Below are positions 24,938 to 33,741 of a stretch of DNA of 35,349 nucleotides, one piece after another. A program made the position numbers and the translations under genes. The stretch is from Halodesulfovibrio sp. MK-HDV. GTDB taxonomy: Bacteria; Desulfobacterota; Desulfovibrionia; Desulfovibrionales; Desulfovibrionaceae. Location: the NCBI RefSeq assembly GCF_009914765.1, contig NZ_WYDS01000025.1, positions 21,807 to 57,155 of the forward strand, given 5' to 3'. The notes below the pieces were generated by a model. That model did not search any database, was not told the DNA's origin, and worked only from the letters and a program-made list of their open reading frames with translations. Each line of letters begins with the position of its first letter. Position 1 is the first letter of the stretch.

Positions 24938-25600
24938 ATTGCCCAATATCTTCCACATACCATGCTCGTCCCTACCATTTCTGCCATCCTTGCCATCTTT
25001 GCTGGCTAACCACCTTTTCTATCCTCACTGATCCAATTCAGAAAATACACATCCTCGCTATCTTCAAACTCCGAAGCTGCGTCTTTACGCATCTAATCAC
25101 AATTCGCCCATATTCTTTCAAAGACTTCACCATTCCCAGTGGAGTCACGTCGCGCATACCTACAACACAAAATTAGATGAAATTACATATCGTGAGATTC
25201 TTCGTCATCCATCCGACAACACATTGAGAATTTGAGATTATCTCGTGCTCGAATCAATGCAAAACTATCAAAAATTCACCACAGACACTGCACTTTACTC
25301 TTATGATCTCTTTATCCAACTCTAATCGTATCATTTTTTATATTATTTCAATTATACTTTCTCTTTTAGAGTTGTTTTTTCTTTTCATAAATACTCATCA
25401 CTGATTCATTTACAACTTCTGAGCATAAGTATTTTTTATCATGTACAGCTCAACTTTTTTATTCTATTATCTTGTTTACATATCTTTATTTTACAGGGTG
25501 AAAAAATAAGAGTTTTTACCACTTGAACTACGTCCCTTTCGGACATGTTCATTCTCATTAACAAATCAGATCAAACAAACGCGGTCTAAGGTGGTTAAAA
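24938..25600. other. long AT-rich non-coding stretch before glycan genes
   Basis: About 660 bp hold no gene I can support. The plus strand is pyrimidine-rich and the short open frames have no ribosome-binding site. From about 25310 it becomes very AT-rich, as is common upstream of surface-polysaccharide loci. No JUMPstart-like element or complete promoter could be assigned with confidence. Confidence 0.5.
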
Positions 25601-25708
25601 ATGCAATTATTCAGGTTAGCTGATGTTGCTGCGAATTGCGAAGAACCAAAAAATCGCAGCACAGAACAGGATGCTTCCTCTGAATATTTCACACAGGATT
25701 ATATTTAA
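25601..25708 (+). CDS. possible 35-residue small protein
   Basis: An ATG at 25601 preceded by AAGGTGG (25588-25594, spacing 6) opens a short frame encoding MQLFRLADVAANCEEPKNRS and 15 further residues, ending at TAA 25706-25708. The N-terminal 12 residues are amphipathic and the rest is polar and acidic. No family is recognised. The good ribosome-binding site is the main support. It could be a leader peptide or a small protein ahead of the glycan operon, or chance. Confidence 0.3.
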   Translation: MQLFRLADVAANCEEPKNRSTEQDASSEYFTQDYI

Positions 25709-25855
25709 TCCTGAACTTGAAACCCCATAAGAACATCCGCACTTACAAAGTGCTTAAAACAAAAATTTATTCCATTTTTTCAGACACTTAAAAAAATAAA
25801 TTTTAACAAATTGGCGGCAATACATTACACAGCTATCCGCCTAACGGAGAAATTT

Positions 25856-26833
25856 ATGATAACTGCTCGAATCAGTGCACCTACTAAAGAAGCTTGCCAG
25901 TTACCAGCAGATTGTAAGCATACTGGCGTACAAAAAAACGACCAGACTATTTTTGTTTTTTGTCCTGTTAAAGATAAAGAACGGATACATAGTACTCTTT
26001 TGCAAAATAATATTTTGCATAGAATTAACGAGTATTCTGCTTCTTTCGACTCTGATTCTATTCTTTGCCACTTTAAGAGCTGGAACTTGCCAGCAGTGCA
26101 GCAAAATCAGTTAATTGACGCCACTAAAACTGGGGCTTGGGTCGAACCGCTTACATGCTTTTTAGACAGATACTTGGGATATACTGAAATAGAGTTATTA
26201 CACGAGCAGTACTTTCTTCATCAAAAAGCATTTCCCATTTTATCTCGCAAACGGCACGCCTTCATCAAACGTATATTTGATGTAACTTTCGCCTTACTAC
26301 TACTAATCTTCACATTACCAATCTGCCTGCTCACCGCATTGGCAATCAAATACGAATCAGAAGGCCCTGTTCTTTTTAGACAACGCCGAACAGGACAACA
26401 TGACAAAGAATTTGATGTGATCAAGTTCAGATCAATGAGCATTGATGCTGAAAAATATGGGGCACAGTGGGCTTCTCAAAATGACAGCAGAGTTACCAAG
26501 GTGGGAAATTTTATACGAAAAACGCGCATTGATGAACTACCTCAGCTCATCAATGTCATCAAAGGCGAGATGTCTCTCATTGGTCCACGCCCAGAACGAG
26601 AAGTTTTTATCCATGAATTAGAAAAAGTAATCCCGTACTACCGCTTCCGCCACACCATCAAGCCCGGAATATCAGGCTTGGCACAAGTAAAATATGCATA
26701 CGGCGCTTCAGTTGAAGATGCGATGTGGAAGCATAAATACGATACGTATTACATTAAGCACCACAACATGCTCTTAGACATTAAAATTCTTCTATGGACC
26801 GTCAAGACTGTCTTATTCAGGATGGGACGATAG
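25856..26833 (+). CDS. polyprenyl-phosphate sugar-1-phosphate transferase (initiating enzyme)
   Basis: I chose the ATG at 25856 (CGGAGA upstream), giving 325 residues; the frame is open back to a TTG at 25811. The C-terminal 200 residues are a bacterial sugar transferase domain of the WcaJ/PglC type: a basic patch RKRHAFIKRIFDV, one membrane helix, VLFRQRRTG, FDVIKFRSM, the catalytic Asp-Glu in RIDELPQLINVIKGEMSLIG, GPRPE, and KPGISGLAQV. The 120-residue N-terminal part is soluble and unlike the four-helix segment of full WcaJ; I do not recognise it. The enzyme would load the first sugar phosphate on undecaprenyl phosphate at the inner membrane, starting the glycan whose later steps are encoded downstream. 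Confidence 0.9.
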   Translation: MITARISAPTKEACQLPADCKHTGVQKNDQTIFVFCPVKDKERIHSTLLQNNILHRINEYSASFDSDSILCHFKSWNLPAVQQNQLIDATKTGAWVEPLTCFLDRYLGYTEIELLHEQYFLHQKAFPILSRKRHAFIKRIFDVTFALLLLIFTLPICLLTALAIKYESEGPVLFRQRRTGQHDKEFDVIKFRSMSIDAEKYGAQWASQNDSRVTKVGNFIRKTRIDELPQLINVIKGEMSLIGPRPEREVFIHELEKVIPYYRFRHTIKPGISGLAQVKYAYGASVEDAMWKHKYDTYYIKHHNMLLDIKILLWTVKTVLFRMGR

Positions 26834-26984
26834 CCTTCTCTCTACTATAGCAAATATCAAATGCATTATTACTGCAATATCTAAAAATTTTGTAAAGAAT
26901 TAGAAAGAGTCTATACAACTTTATACCATTATACATCATCAGTAGACATATTATAGGGCAACACTAATAAGGGAAGCTTTACAA

Positions 26985-28049
26985 ATGAATATAGTTGTTG
27001 ACGGACGTATGATTAATCATTCTGGAATCGGTGTTTACACTAACGAACTATTAACGTTGCTTAATGATAAATCCTATTCCGTTGTGGTTTTACTTAGTAA
27101 AAATGATGCTTCAAAGTTCGGCTTTAAGAATTTACACGTAAAAACAATTGAATTCGGTAGATATTCTTGGAAAAACTTATTCTATTTGCGCAAGCATATT
27201 AAAGATTCCGATATTTATTTTTGTCCTTTTCTTTCTATCCCCCCCGTTTTCTCTTCAGTTCCTGTCGTAACAACAGTTCATGACCTCTGCCCTGTATCCG
27301 AACGTAAAGTTTTTGGTACACGAGTTGCGATAGCGTATTGGGCGATAATGCTCCTTCAGCTTGTTGTAAGCAGGCAAGTTGTCACCATTTCAAATTTTAC
27401 GCGCTCAGAAATCAGCAAGTGGTTCTGTAGCCTCTTCGACGATAAAGTGTCTGTCGTCTCGAATGGCTTGTCTGTTAAAGAGCAACCCAACCATACAAAA
27501 TCAACATATCCCGTAGACTCTCCTTATATACTCACCGTTGGAAATATTAAGCCTCATAAGAACATCATGAACTTAGCTAGAACATTCTTGCAAAGTAAAT
27601 GGTGTACCACACACCGACTGGTAATCGTGGGCGATCATCAAGGGTTCCGCACGAAAGAACGGGATATAATGATTGATGACAGCCGTATTATTTTTACAGG
27701 TAAAATTTCTGATGCTGAATTAGATCAACTGTATCAACACGCGAGCTTATTTGTATATCCGTCTTTTTATGAAGGGTTTGGTTTACCTTTGCTCGAAGCT
27801 ATGTCCTACCAATTACCAATTGCATGCTCGTCCATTCCTCCATTTCAAGAAATTGCCGGAGACAGCGTAACGTATTTTAATCCGCACCATCTCAATTCTT
27901 TTTGGAAGAATCTAAAGTCCTTCGACTCTTCAAACCATTACGATGAAATTCTTAACAAATACACATGGAAAGCAAACTTAGAAAAGTTATTAACTATTTT
28001 TAAGCAGTCTTCTTCTACTGGCCATCAGAACCTTACGCATGAGGGATAG
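26985..28049 (+). CDS. GT4-family glycosyltransferase
   Basis: This is a 354-residue GT-B glycosyltransferase of the group-1 type. The N-terminal Rossmann half starts MNIVVDGRMINHSGIGVYTN with the Gly-rich acceptor loop. VTTVHDLCPV is typical of mannosyl/rhamnosyl-transferase-like members. The nucleotide-sugar half has LTVGNIKPHKNI and the EX7E motif in SFYEGFGLPLLEAMS. AAGGGAAG precedes the start. It is followed 3 nt later by a second GT4 gene, so the two are co-translated. Donor and acceptor cannot be read from the sequence. Confidence 0.9.
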   Translation: MNIVVDGRMINHSGIGVYTNELLTLLNDKSYSVVVLLSKNDASKFGFKNLHVKTIEFGRYSWKNLFYLRKHIKDSDIYFCPFLSIPPVFSSVPVVTTVHDLCPVSERKVFGTRVAIAYWAIMLLQLVVSRQVVTISNFTRSEISKWFCSLFDDKVSVVSNGLSVKEQPNHTKSTYPVDSPYILTVGNIKPHKNIMNLARTFLQSKWCTTHRLVIVGDHQGFRTKERDIMIDDSRIIFTGKISDAELDQLYQHASLFVYPSFYEGFGLPLLEAMSYQLPIACSSIPPFQEIAGDSVTYFNPHHLNSFWKNLKSFDSSNHYDEILNKYTWKANLEKLLTIFKQSSSTGHQNLTHEG

Positions 28050-28052
28050 AAC

Positions 28053-29165
28053 ATGAGCAAAAAAATACTACAGCTAGGAAAACTCTTCCCTCCGTTTTTT
28101 GGTGGCATTGAAAGTGTATCTTATGAACTTGCATTAGGAATTAAAGCGGCAGGACATGTTAGCGATGTATTATGCGTTAACGAGGTAGGAAAAAAAGATT
28201 CTTTTGATGATGTTCGCGGCGTGCATGTCACGCGCTGCGCTTCTTTTTTTAAATTTGCGAGTGTGTATTTTTCTCTCAGTTATATTCTAAACTGGATAAA
28301 AAGCAGAAAAAAATACGATGTTATTCACGTCCATTGTCCTAATCCATTAGCAAACATCGCACTACTTTTCTTTCCTACACGCGCTCATGTTGTGGTTCAT
28401 TGGCATAGTGATATTGTTAAACAGAAAAAACTAAAAGTTCTGTATCAGCCCCTTCAAAACTGGCTATTGAAGCGTGCAAACAGAATTATTGCTACGAGTG
28501 AGGTCTACGCAAAATCTTCTTCAGATTTACAGCAGTTCCTGCATAAAATTTCGATAATCCCAATCGGTATCGACCCGGACAAACTTGAAACAACAAGTGA
28601 CGGTGTTGAAGCCATCAGATCAAGATATCAGAATAAGAAAATTGTTTTTTCCTTAGGACGGCATGTATACTATAAGGGCTTTAAATACTTAATCTCGGCT
28701 GCCAAAGAGCTGCCTGAAGACTACATCATACTACTTGGCGGCACTGGGAATTTATCCTCTGAACTGTATCAACAGGTTGAGCAGTATGGTCTTACAGAAA
28801 AAGTTCAATTTTTAGGAAAGATATCGACAGAAGAATTAGGCGATTACTACTCAGCTTGCGATGTTTTCTGCCTTCCATCCATTGAACGCTCTGAAGCATT
28901 TGGCGTGGTTCAACTTGAAGCTATGAGCTTAGGAAAGCCAGTGGTGTCGACTTCCATTCCCGGTTCGGGAGTAGGATGGGTTAATAAAGATGGTATATCA
29001 GGAAGAGTCGTTTCACCTAAAAACGTTACAGCGTTACGTGATGCAATAGTAGAGCTTTGTGACAATCCAATTCCTCAAAAGACTATTCAACAACACTTTA
29101 CGAATAACTTTTCTTCATCTGTTATGGTGAACCGCACGTTAACACTCTACAGTCAGCTACTGTAA
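28053..29165 (+). CDS. GT4-family glycosyltransferase
   Basis: This is a 370-residue GT-B enzyme of the group-1 family. The N-terminus is ILQLGKLFPPFFGGIESVSY with the GGIE loop that contacts the acceptor. VHVHCPNPLANI and VVHWHSDIVKQKKL are in the N-half. VFSLGRHVYYKGFKYLI and the EX7E motif (E-AFGVVQLE) are in the C-half, followed by GSGVGWVNKDGISG. The start has GAGGGA 7 nt upstream, and only 3 nt separate it from the preceding GT4 gene. It is the last plus-strand gene of the glycan operon. A stem-loop at 29212-29252 follows. Confidence 0.9.
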   Translation: MSKKILQLGKLFPPFFGGIESVSYELALGIKAAGHVSDVLCVNEVGKKDSFDDVRGVHVTRCASFFKFASVYFSLSYILNWIKSRKKYDVIHVHCPNPLANIALLFFPTRAHVVVHWHSDIVKQKKLKVLYQPLQNWLLKRANRIIATSEVYAKSSSDLQQFLHKISIIPIGIDPDKLETTSDGVEAIRSRYQNKKIVFSLGRHVYYKGFKYLISAAKELPEDYIILLGGTGNLSSELYQQVEQYGLTEKVQFLGKISTEELGDYYSACDVFCLPSIERSEAFGVVQLEAMSLGKPVVSTSIPGSGVGWVNKDGISGRVVSPKNVTALRDAIVELCDNPIPQKTIQQHFTNNFSSSVMVNRTLTLYSQLL

Positions 29166-29211
29166 ATGTTACTGCAATTTCTTAACTGATATTGAATCTA
29201 GAAAAAACAGT

Positions 29212-29252
29212 TTTGAGTTGTTCTTTGTTACAACCTAACCGAACAACTCAAA
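29212..29252. terminator. stem-loop after the glycosyltransferase operon
   Basis: TTTGAGTTGTTC (29212-29223) pairs perfectly with GAACAACTCAAA (29241-29252), loop 17 nt. No T tract follows on the plus strand, whereas the minus-strand continuation has six T a few bases away. It may be a weak terminator or an RNA-stabilising 3' structure for the operon ending at 29165. Confidence 0.45.
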
Positions 29253-29296
29253 GCAACCCCATACGATTGTGATTGTGACTAAAACGCAGGTAATAA

Positions 29297-29325
29297 TTGA
29301 ACTTAATTCCCTCATCACTTATTAA
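29297..29325 (+). promoter_or_regulatory. candidate sigma-70 promoter for a small RNA
   Basis: TTGAAC (29297-29302) and TATTAA (29320-29325) are separated by exactly 17 nt in a stretch with no protein gene. The predicted start near 29332 leads into a structured segment ending at an intrinsic terminator. Confidence 0.4.
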
Positions 29326-29331
29326 AGAAAG

Positions 29332-29487
29332 TATTCAAATAATATATGAATCAAAATATAATCAATAACAAGTGGGGCTTCGCACTAGGTCTGAGTTAAT
29401 AACGGGAACGGCCAGATCTTCAAGTGGGTAACAGCCTCCACTATCTCCATAGAAAGAGCTCTACAAATGTAGAGCTCTTTCTTCGTA
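29332..29487 (+). ncRNA. candidate small structured RNA, unknown class
   Basis: Between convergent glycan operons, a promoter-like element is followed by a segment that can fold into stacked helices: AGTGGGGCT (29371-29379) with AGCCTCCACT (29433-29442, one bulge); CACT (29383-29386) with AGTG (29423-29426); and GGTCTG (29388-29393) with CAGATC (29413-29418, one G-U). These enclose a 19-nt apical loop. It ends in a strong terminator-like hairpin, GAAAGAGCTCTACA (29452-29465) with TGTAGAGCTCTTTC (29468-29481). It resembles no RNA family I know. I compared it by eye with SRP RNA, tmRNA, 6S and GEMM riboswitch motifs without a match. The rest of the gap to 29786 shows nothing supportable. Confidence 0.45.
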
Positions 29488-29786
29488 CCATTCATCATAT
29501 GATTCAATTTTATTGCTGAAATCCAGCGTAGTCAGGAAAGCTCTATTGCAGAGCACAACCCACGGCTGGCTAGCCACTTCTCATTTCAAACTTCTCTACG
29601 ACACCAGACGCCTTGCCAAATCAAAATTTCAATCGTGGATGCCGCTACGATCCCGCCACAAAGACGCCTTCTGCTAACAGCATGAAAATATAGTTGTTAA
29701 AAGCGACCGCAATTTTTCATTCATGGCTTCATCTGATGATCAAAAATTATACTTTTAGGAATAATTATTTGTCAGGTGGATTTTCC

Positions 29787-30962
29787 TCAAACTTCAAGTA
29801 ATTTCTTGCGAATAGCCCTTCTCCGCCGCACCCGCCAAGATTCGGTTTTGGGTTGGTCACCACTGTACGTAAAAGAAGCGGCTCCAAGCAACAACCAAAA
29901 ATAACTTCGTTGCATACTAGATTCAAGAAGCAATCCAATCAACATAACTACTACGATATTCCGCAATGTTGCATCTGTCGCTTTGCCCCTGAGGCCGCAG
30001 AATAAATAGCACAGAAAAGATAACAAAAGAAGTATCCCGCCCTCGGCGGCCATCTCAATAAATACGTTTGTTGCAGGAGAGTGTGCAATATTATGGTATG
30101 GGAAAAAATCTGGATAACTATTTCTGATTGCTTCAGCTTTATCAAAACTGGCGTACGCTCCCGGGCCTATGCCATGAATGACATTATTCTGAAACACATC
30201 CAGAGCGACCAGCATTCTTGGATAGCGATTTCCACCCCGCTCAACACACTGTTGGAAGACATTATCACTTTCCAAAATTCTTCGAACAGTCACTGCAACT
30301 AGGTCATCGCTTATTTGAGCATACAGCCCAAGACCAATCCCCATGATAGTCAAAAAAATCCCCATCCGTACTACCGACTTGATCGAAAGAGAACTCAGGT
30401 TGCTTACAATTATTGTTACCAAAACTAGCAACATCAAATTTGCGCTCATGGTTATTTGTACCGCCATGAGAATCAATATCCAGTCAGGCCAACTTACTGC
30501 TATATGTTTTTTAGCTGTAATATAGAGATATGGCGTCAACGCTATCGCCCAAAAAGAAGGCTCGTAAAAGAAAAGAGAGACCCTTGCTTGCAAGCCTAAT
30601 GCTGCAATTAAAATACCTGCTAAAATCTGAGCCCGTGCACAGAGAACCAGCCCTGCCTTAAACCCTTCAGGACTCAATGAAAAAAGAGCCTTCCCCACGC
30701 TCGCCACACAAACAATATTGAAGAGCAGCAGAAAAGTGTAGGCAATACTTCTTGAAGGTTCTACCGAATACAGCGAGCTGAATATACACGAAGCAACTAT
30801 TCCGATTACACAAAGTAACTCTCCCCTTGTGTAATAGATATGTCTGCCAAGTAAAAAATACAGGCACAAAAAGATTCCTGTTGCAAGCTTCAACTGCCCA
30901 AATGGAAATGATACCGCAATGGTGTCAGCGCCTGCCCAGAAGTACGCGATTGCAACCAGCAA
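29787..30962 (-). CDS. O-antigen polymerase/ligase-like membrane protein (Wzy/WaaL-like)
   Basis: The roughly 391-residue protein has about ten hydrophobic segments and one large periplasmic loop near residues 220-290. The loop ends in PDFFPYHNIAHSPATNVFIE, with the HN/HS pattern followed by an E-rich helix that is typical of the Wzy_C/O-antigen ligase superfamily. A basic C-terminus (RVRRRRAIRKK) fits a cytoplasmic tail. The start is uncertain: the frame opens only with a TTG at 30962, just after an in-frame stop further upstream, with no clear Shine-Dalgarno sequence and inside a hairpin. It probably polymerises or transfers lipid-linked glycan units made by the neighbouring enzymes. Confidence 0.75.
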   Translation of the reverse strand: MLVAIAYFWAGADTIAVSFPFGQLKLATGIFLCLYFLLGRHIYYTRGELLCVIGIVASCIFSSLYSVEPSRSIAYTFLLLFNIVCVASVGKALFSLSPEGFKAGLVLCARAQILAGILIAALGLQARVSLFFYEPSFWAIALTPYLYITAKKHIAVSWPDWILILMAVQITMSANLMLLVLVTIIVSNLSSLSIKSVVRMGIFLTIMGIGLGLYAQISDDLVAVTVRRILESDNVFQQCVERGGNRYPRMLVALDVFQNNVIHGIGPGAYASFDKAEAIRNSYPDFFPYHNIAHSPATNVFIEMAAEGGILLLLSFLCYLFCGLRGKATDATLRNIVVVMLIGLLLESSMQRSYFWLLLGAASFTYSGDQPKTESWRVRRRRAIRKKLLEV

Positions 30963-30986
30963 GGCTACGGAGGACTCTGTAGCCTT
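30961..30986 (-). promoter_or_regulatory. hairpin covering the start of the polymerase gene
   Basis: The 12-nt arm AAGGCTACGGAG pairs with CTCTGTAGCCTT (one G-U) around a 2-nt loop, in practice a slightly larger one. The minus-strand 3' arm includes the first bases of the only available start codon (TTG 30962). It could restrict translation initiation. No T tract follows in the minus direction. Confidence 0.35.
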
Positions 30987-31052
30987 AAAATGGCCGTTCT
31001 ATACAATTGATCGCGGCAGTATATGGTAGGTAACAATTCAAAAGACACTCTC

Positions 31053-32312
31053 CTAGGCAGGAACGAGGCTCGTCACACCATGTTTCACAGACGATCTATT
31101 AAGAAATAGCACTGTAAGATTCATAAATACCATTCCTAAAGGAATTGCTTGAACCTTCAGGAGGCCGCTTAGCGTAAACACAGTGCCTACAAAAACCAAC
31201 GCGCCAATACTCTGATTTATAATGATACTTCGATCAGCACCCACCGAATACAATTGATAATGTGAGACAAGTCCGAACACTTGTAATGAAACAGCAGCAA
31301 GCAGCGTTGGTAACAGATACATATTTTCTAAGAAAATATCCTTCTTCAACCACGTTACGTAGCCGTATATAAAGAGATAACAAACAGGAATGAAAACGAG
31401 AACGAGCAAGAAAATATGCAAATACATTTTTTGGGCAAGGCCAAAAAACGCTGTGTATTTCTTTTCCTGCCAATTTTTGATTTGTTGAGGATAGTTGAAA
31501 TGGAAAATACAAGCGTCTGCGAAAGGGACAAGCGCGCTGACGACACTGAAAAATAAGGTATAAACACCCAAAATTTCAGCTCCACCAATCCGGTCAACCA
31601 AATACCTGTCAATGGTATAGACCCCTTGTGCAATTAGCGTCGAATATAAAAAGGGCAAAGAACTCAACACGCCTTTTTTTATCCACTGAAAATCAACGGT
31701 CTTAATCCGCTTAATTTCAATATCTCTTTGTATAAACAATACTCCCAGAAAACATGAGGTCGCAGAACCAGCCAACCATGTGCAAAAGAGTACTTTCAAT
31801 GTTCTAAATTCTGGAACTATCAGACATAGAATGATCAAAACAATCGGCCAGATTCCACTTCTGAGAAACAACAATAATGTTGCCTGTAGCGGTTTTGATA
31901 GCGCTATTAGCCACCGTTGTTGCTCTTGAGAAATATGTTCCGCCAGCATTATGGGAAAAATCAATACAAATAACTCAAAGGGAATTATTTCAGAAAAAAT
32001 CAAATATGACGCAACAGGAATCAAAAGTAAGTACATCAATAGATGAAAGATGAGTTGTTGTTGAATGATCCAGCTATGGCCCTCTTCCGTCTTAACCAAT
32101 AGCCTTGTTGTATATGAATAGAACTGGCCACCAACTATTTCGTTACAGTACGCCACAGTAACTAAAATTAATCCATATGACCCAAGGTCACTGAGTGAAA
32201 AGAATTTTGCCAAAAAAAGTGTAAGAAGCAATTTAGAAACTAATGTTGCTCCTCTCATGGCAAGATTCGTCATGCGTTGAAAAAACAAATAATACTCCAA
32301 TTTGCTTATCAC
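31053..32312 (-). CDS. polysaccharide flippase (Wzx/MATE-like)
   Basis: The 419-residue polytopic protein has about 12 membrane segments and the N-terminal pattern of polysaccharide transporters (ATLVSKLLLTLFLAKFFSLS, then LGSYGLILVTVAYC). Such proteins flip lipid-linked glycan units across the inner membrane. A GTG at 32312 begins the frame without a strong ribosome-binding site. It starts 23 nt after the upstream transferase stop, so coupling is possible. Sequence in this family is poorly conserved, and the assignment rests on topology plus its position between the glycan transferase and polymerase genes. Confidence 0.75.
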   Translation of the reverse strand: MISKLEYYLFFQRMTNLAMRGATLVSKLLLTLFLAKFFSLSDLGSYGLILVTVAYCNEIVGGQFYSYTTRLLVKTEEGHSWIIQQQLIFHLLMYLLLIPVASYLIFSEIIPFELFVLIFPIMLAEHISQEQQRWLIALSKPLQATLLLFLRSGIWPIVLIILCLIVPEFRTLKVLFCTWLAGSATSCFLGVLFIQRDIEIKRIKTVDFQWIKKGVLSSLPFLYSTLIAQGVYTIDRYLVDRIGGAEILGVYTLFFSVVSALVPFADACIFHFNYPQQIKNWQEKKYTAFFGLAQKMYLHIFLLVLVFIPVCYLFIYGYVTWLKKDIFLENMYLLPTLLAAVSLQVFGLVSHYQLYSVGADRSIIINQSIGALVFVGTVFTLSGLLKVQAIPLGMVFMNLTVLFLNRSSVKHGVTSLVPA

Positions 32313-32335
32313 AACTGTTGGTGGCTACAGGCACA

Positions 32336-33727
32336 TTAAGAAAAACAGCCAACGACCTCTTCAAATGCAAATCGTATTTTTTCTAGATTCTCTCGCTCTG
32401 TCACAGCCTCAAAACTACGGCTATCAGCAAAGTTTCCTTCAAAACTATTACACAAAATGCGCTCAAGTTTTTTGATCCTGCTTTGTGGAGAATTCTCGAT
32501 CTTACTGCTCAACGAAAGCAGCTCCTCTACAGAATCTTTGTATGGATTAAATTGATCCACCACCATGAGGTCACTAAAATACATTTTACTGGCCGTTACT
32601 GCGGGAACCCCAAGCAACGCAGCCTCAAAGCAGCTTGTGCCTGTAACTGAAATTACCATGCTGGCTTTCTTTATGAGCTGGTGACTGTCCTCTTTAGGAC
32701 TCACTAACACCACGCCAGAAATTTTAGATAACTCTTTGTAAAACCCTTTAGGTCGGCAACCTACAGAGGGAAGATGCTCTTTAACCAAAATCTTATATTT
32801 TGCAGGAGTGGTTTTTGATATTGCCTGTATAAATTCTATCTGGTTGGCAAAGGTGTTCCCATAAACGTCTATGCTTGATTCAGGTTGAACATGCAGGGTT
32901 ATTAATATGTACGAAGAAGGCACTACCATCTCAGCTGGAAAGACAACGGATGTTTCAAGCAGAGCTTTTCGTAAAATAGCCGTTTTTACTTTATCAAGAA
33001 TCAACTGATGCAAACTTGGGGTGCACATTGAGTTCTTTTTCCCGGATACCATCATGCGTACCTGTCGAAAAAGTGAAATAAGATTTTGCTTGTTTGCAAT
33101 ATTAGCTGGTTCTTCTAAATAAAAGTAATCGGGCTTTTCCCCTTTATTCACAACAGCAGAAAAGGCATCAGATGCAATCTCTTCCATGTTACAGGCATTT
33201 TCTCGCTGGTACATATCATCGGGTGACAGATATTCAAAAAAACAACTTCGGGATGAAGGAATACGGACTGTCTGAGGGAAGTAGTTTTTTATCTTTAAAA
33301 CCTTGGCAACCTCTGCAATCACAATCTCTTGAGCCCACGTTGATTCTTGAAAAATGACGCTAACATCATGCTTTGTCAGGAACAAATCAACGCTTTGAGC
33401 GATAAATCCTAAATAACAAAGAGCCTGTTCGTAGCTCTTTTCCTTAAGAATACGATCCATCGAAATAATTCTATTTAATTTCACAGAGAACTGCTTTTCA
33501 TAACGCAAAGCTATTTCATAAAGCTCAGCATGTTCATGCTGTAAGCTCTCAAACTTCTGCATAGAAATATCACAGATGCGCTCAGCTGGAATTCCATGCT
33601 TTGTATAGTAGTCCAATTCCGTCTTCTGGGCGCAGAGAATGTAAGGAACCAACAAAGAAGAACTGTTTATAGCTTCAACCCATGTTCGCGTAGTCAAGTA
33701 GCTTTCAACTATAGCAATATTTTTCAT
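32336..33727 (-). CDS. GT-B/capsule-synthesis-like transferase, glycan assembly
   Basis: I prefer the ATG at 33727 (MKNIAIVESYLTTRTWVEAI), which begins a normal first beta strand. An ATG at 33739, just after the pseI stop, is the other option. The roughly 463-residue protein shows a two-domain pattern like capsule polysaccharide biosynthesis and related GT-B enzymes: DVSVIFQESTWAQEIVIAEV in the N-half, and in the C-half YILITLHVQPESSIDVYG, KYKILVKEHL and ASMVISVTGTSCFEAALLGV, a nucleotide-sugar-binding type helix. The LHVQPE motif recalls capsular GT-B proteins. It follows the PseI gene directly, so it may transfer the resulting nonulosonate (inference). The exact family is uncertain. Confidence 0.6.
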   Translation of the reverse strand: MKNIAIVESYLTTRTWVEAINSSSLLVPYILCAQKTELDYYTKHGIPAERICDISMQKFESLQHEHAELYEIALRYEKQFSVKLNRIISMDRILKEKSYEQALCYLGFIAQSVDLFLTKHDVSVIFQESTWAQEIVIAEVAKVLKIKNYFPQTVRIPSSRSCFFEYLSPDDMYQRENACNMEEIASDAFSAVVNKGEKPDYFYLEEPANIANKQNLISLFRQVRMMVSGKKNSMCTPSLHQLILDKVKTAILRKALLETSVVFPAEMVVPSSYILITLHVQPESSIDVYGNTFANQIEFIQAISKTTPAKYKILVKEHLPSVGCRPKGFYKELSKISGVVLVSPKEDSHQLIKKASMVISVTGTSCFEAALLGVPAVTASKMYFSDLMVVDQFNPYKDSVEELLSLSSKIENSPQSRIKKLERILCNSFEGNFADSRSFEAVTERENLEKIRFAFEEVVGCFS

Positions 33728-33741
33728 ATGCTCATCCATCT

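Noticed and set aside
24928-25176. Plus-strand open frame of 82 codons after the small acidic protein gene
   Set aside because: It starts inside the terminator, has no ribosome-binding site and is a low-complexity pyrimidine-rich translation.
29371-29442. Integron attC-like site
   Set aside because: The imperfect inverted symmetry is suggestive, but the RYYYAAC/GTTRRRY core sites are not in the right places and no integrase or cassette array is present.
29488-29786. Possible transposase or insertion-sequence remnant in the intergenic gap
   Set aside because: Short stretches of open frame exist, but no transposase motif, terminal repeat or target duplication could be seen.
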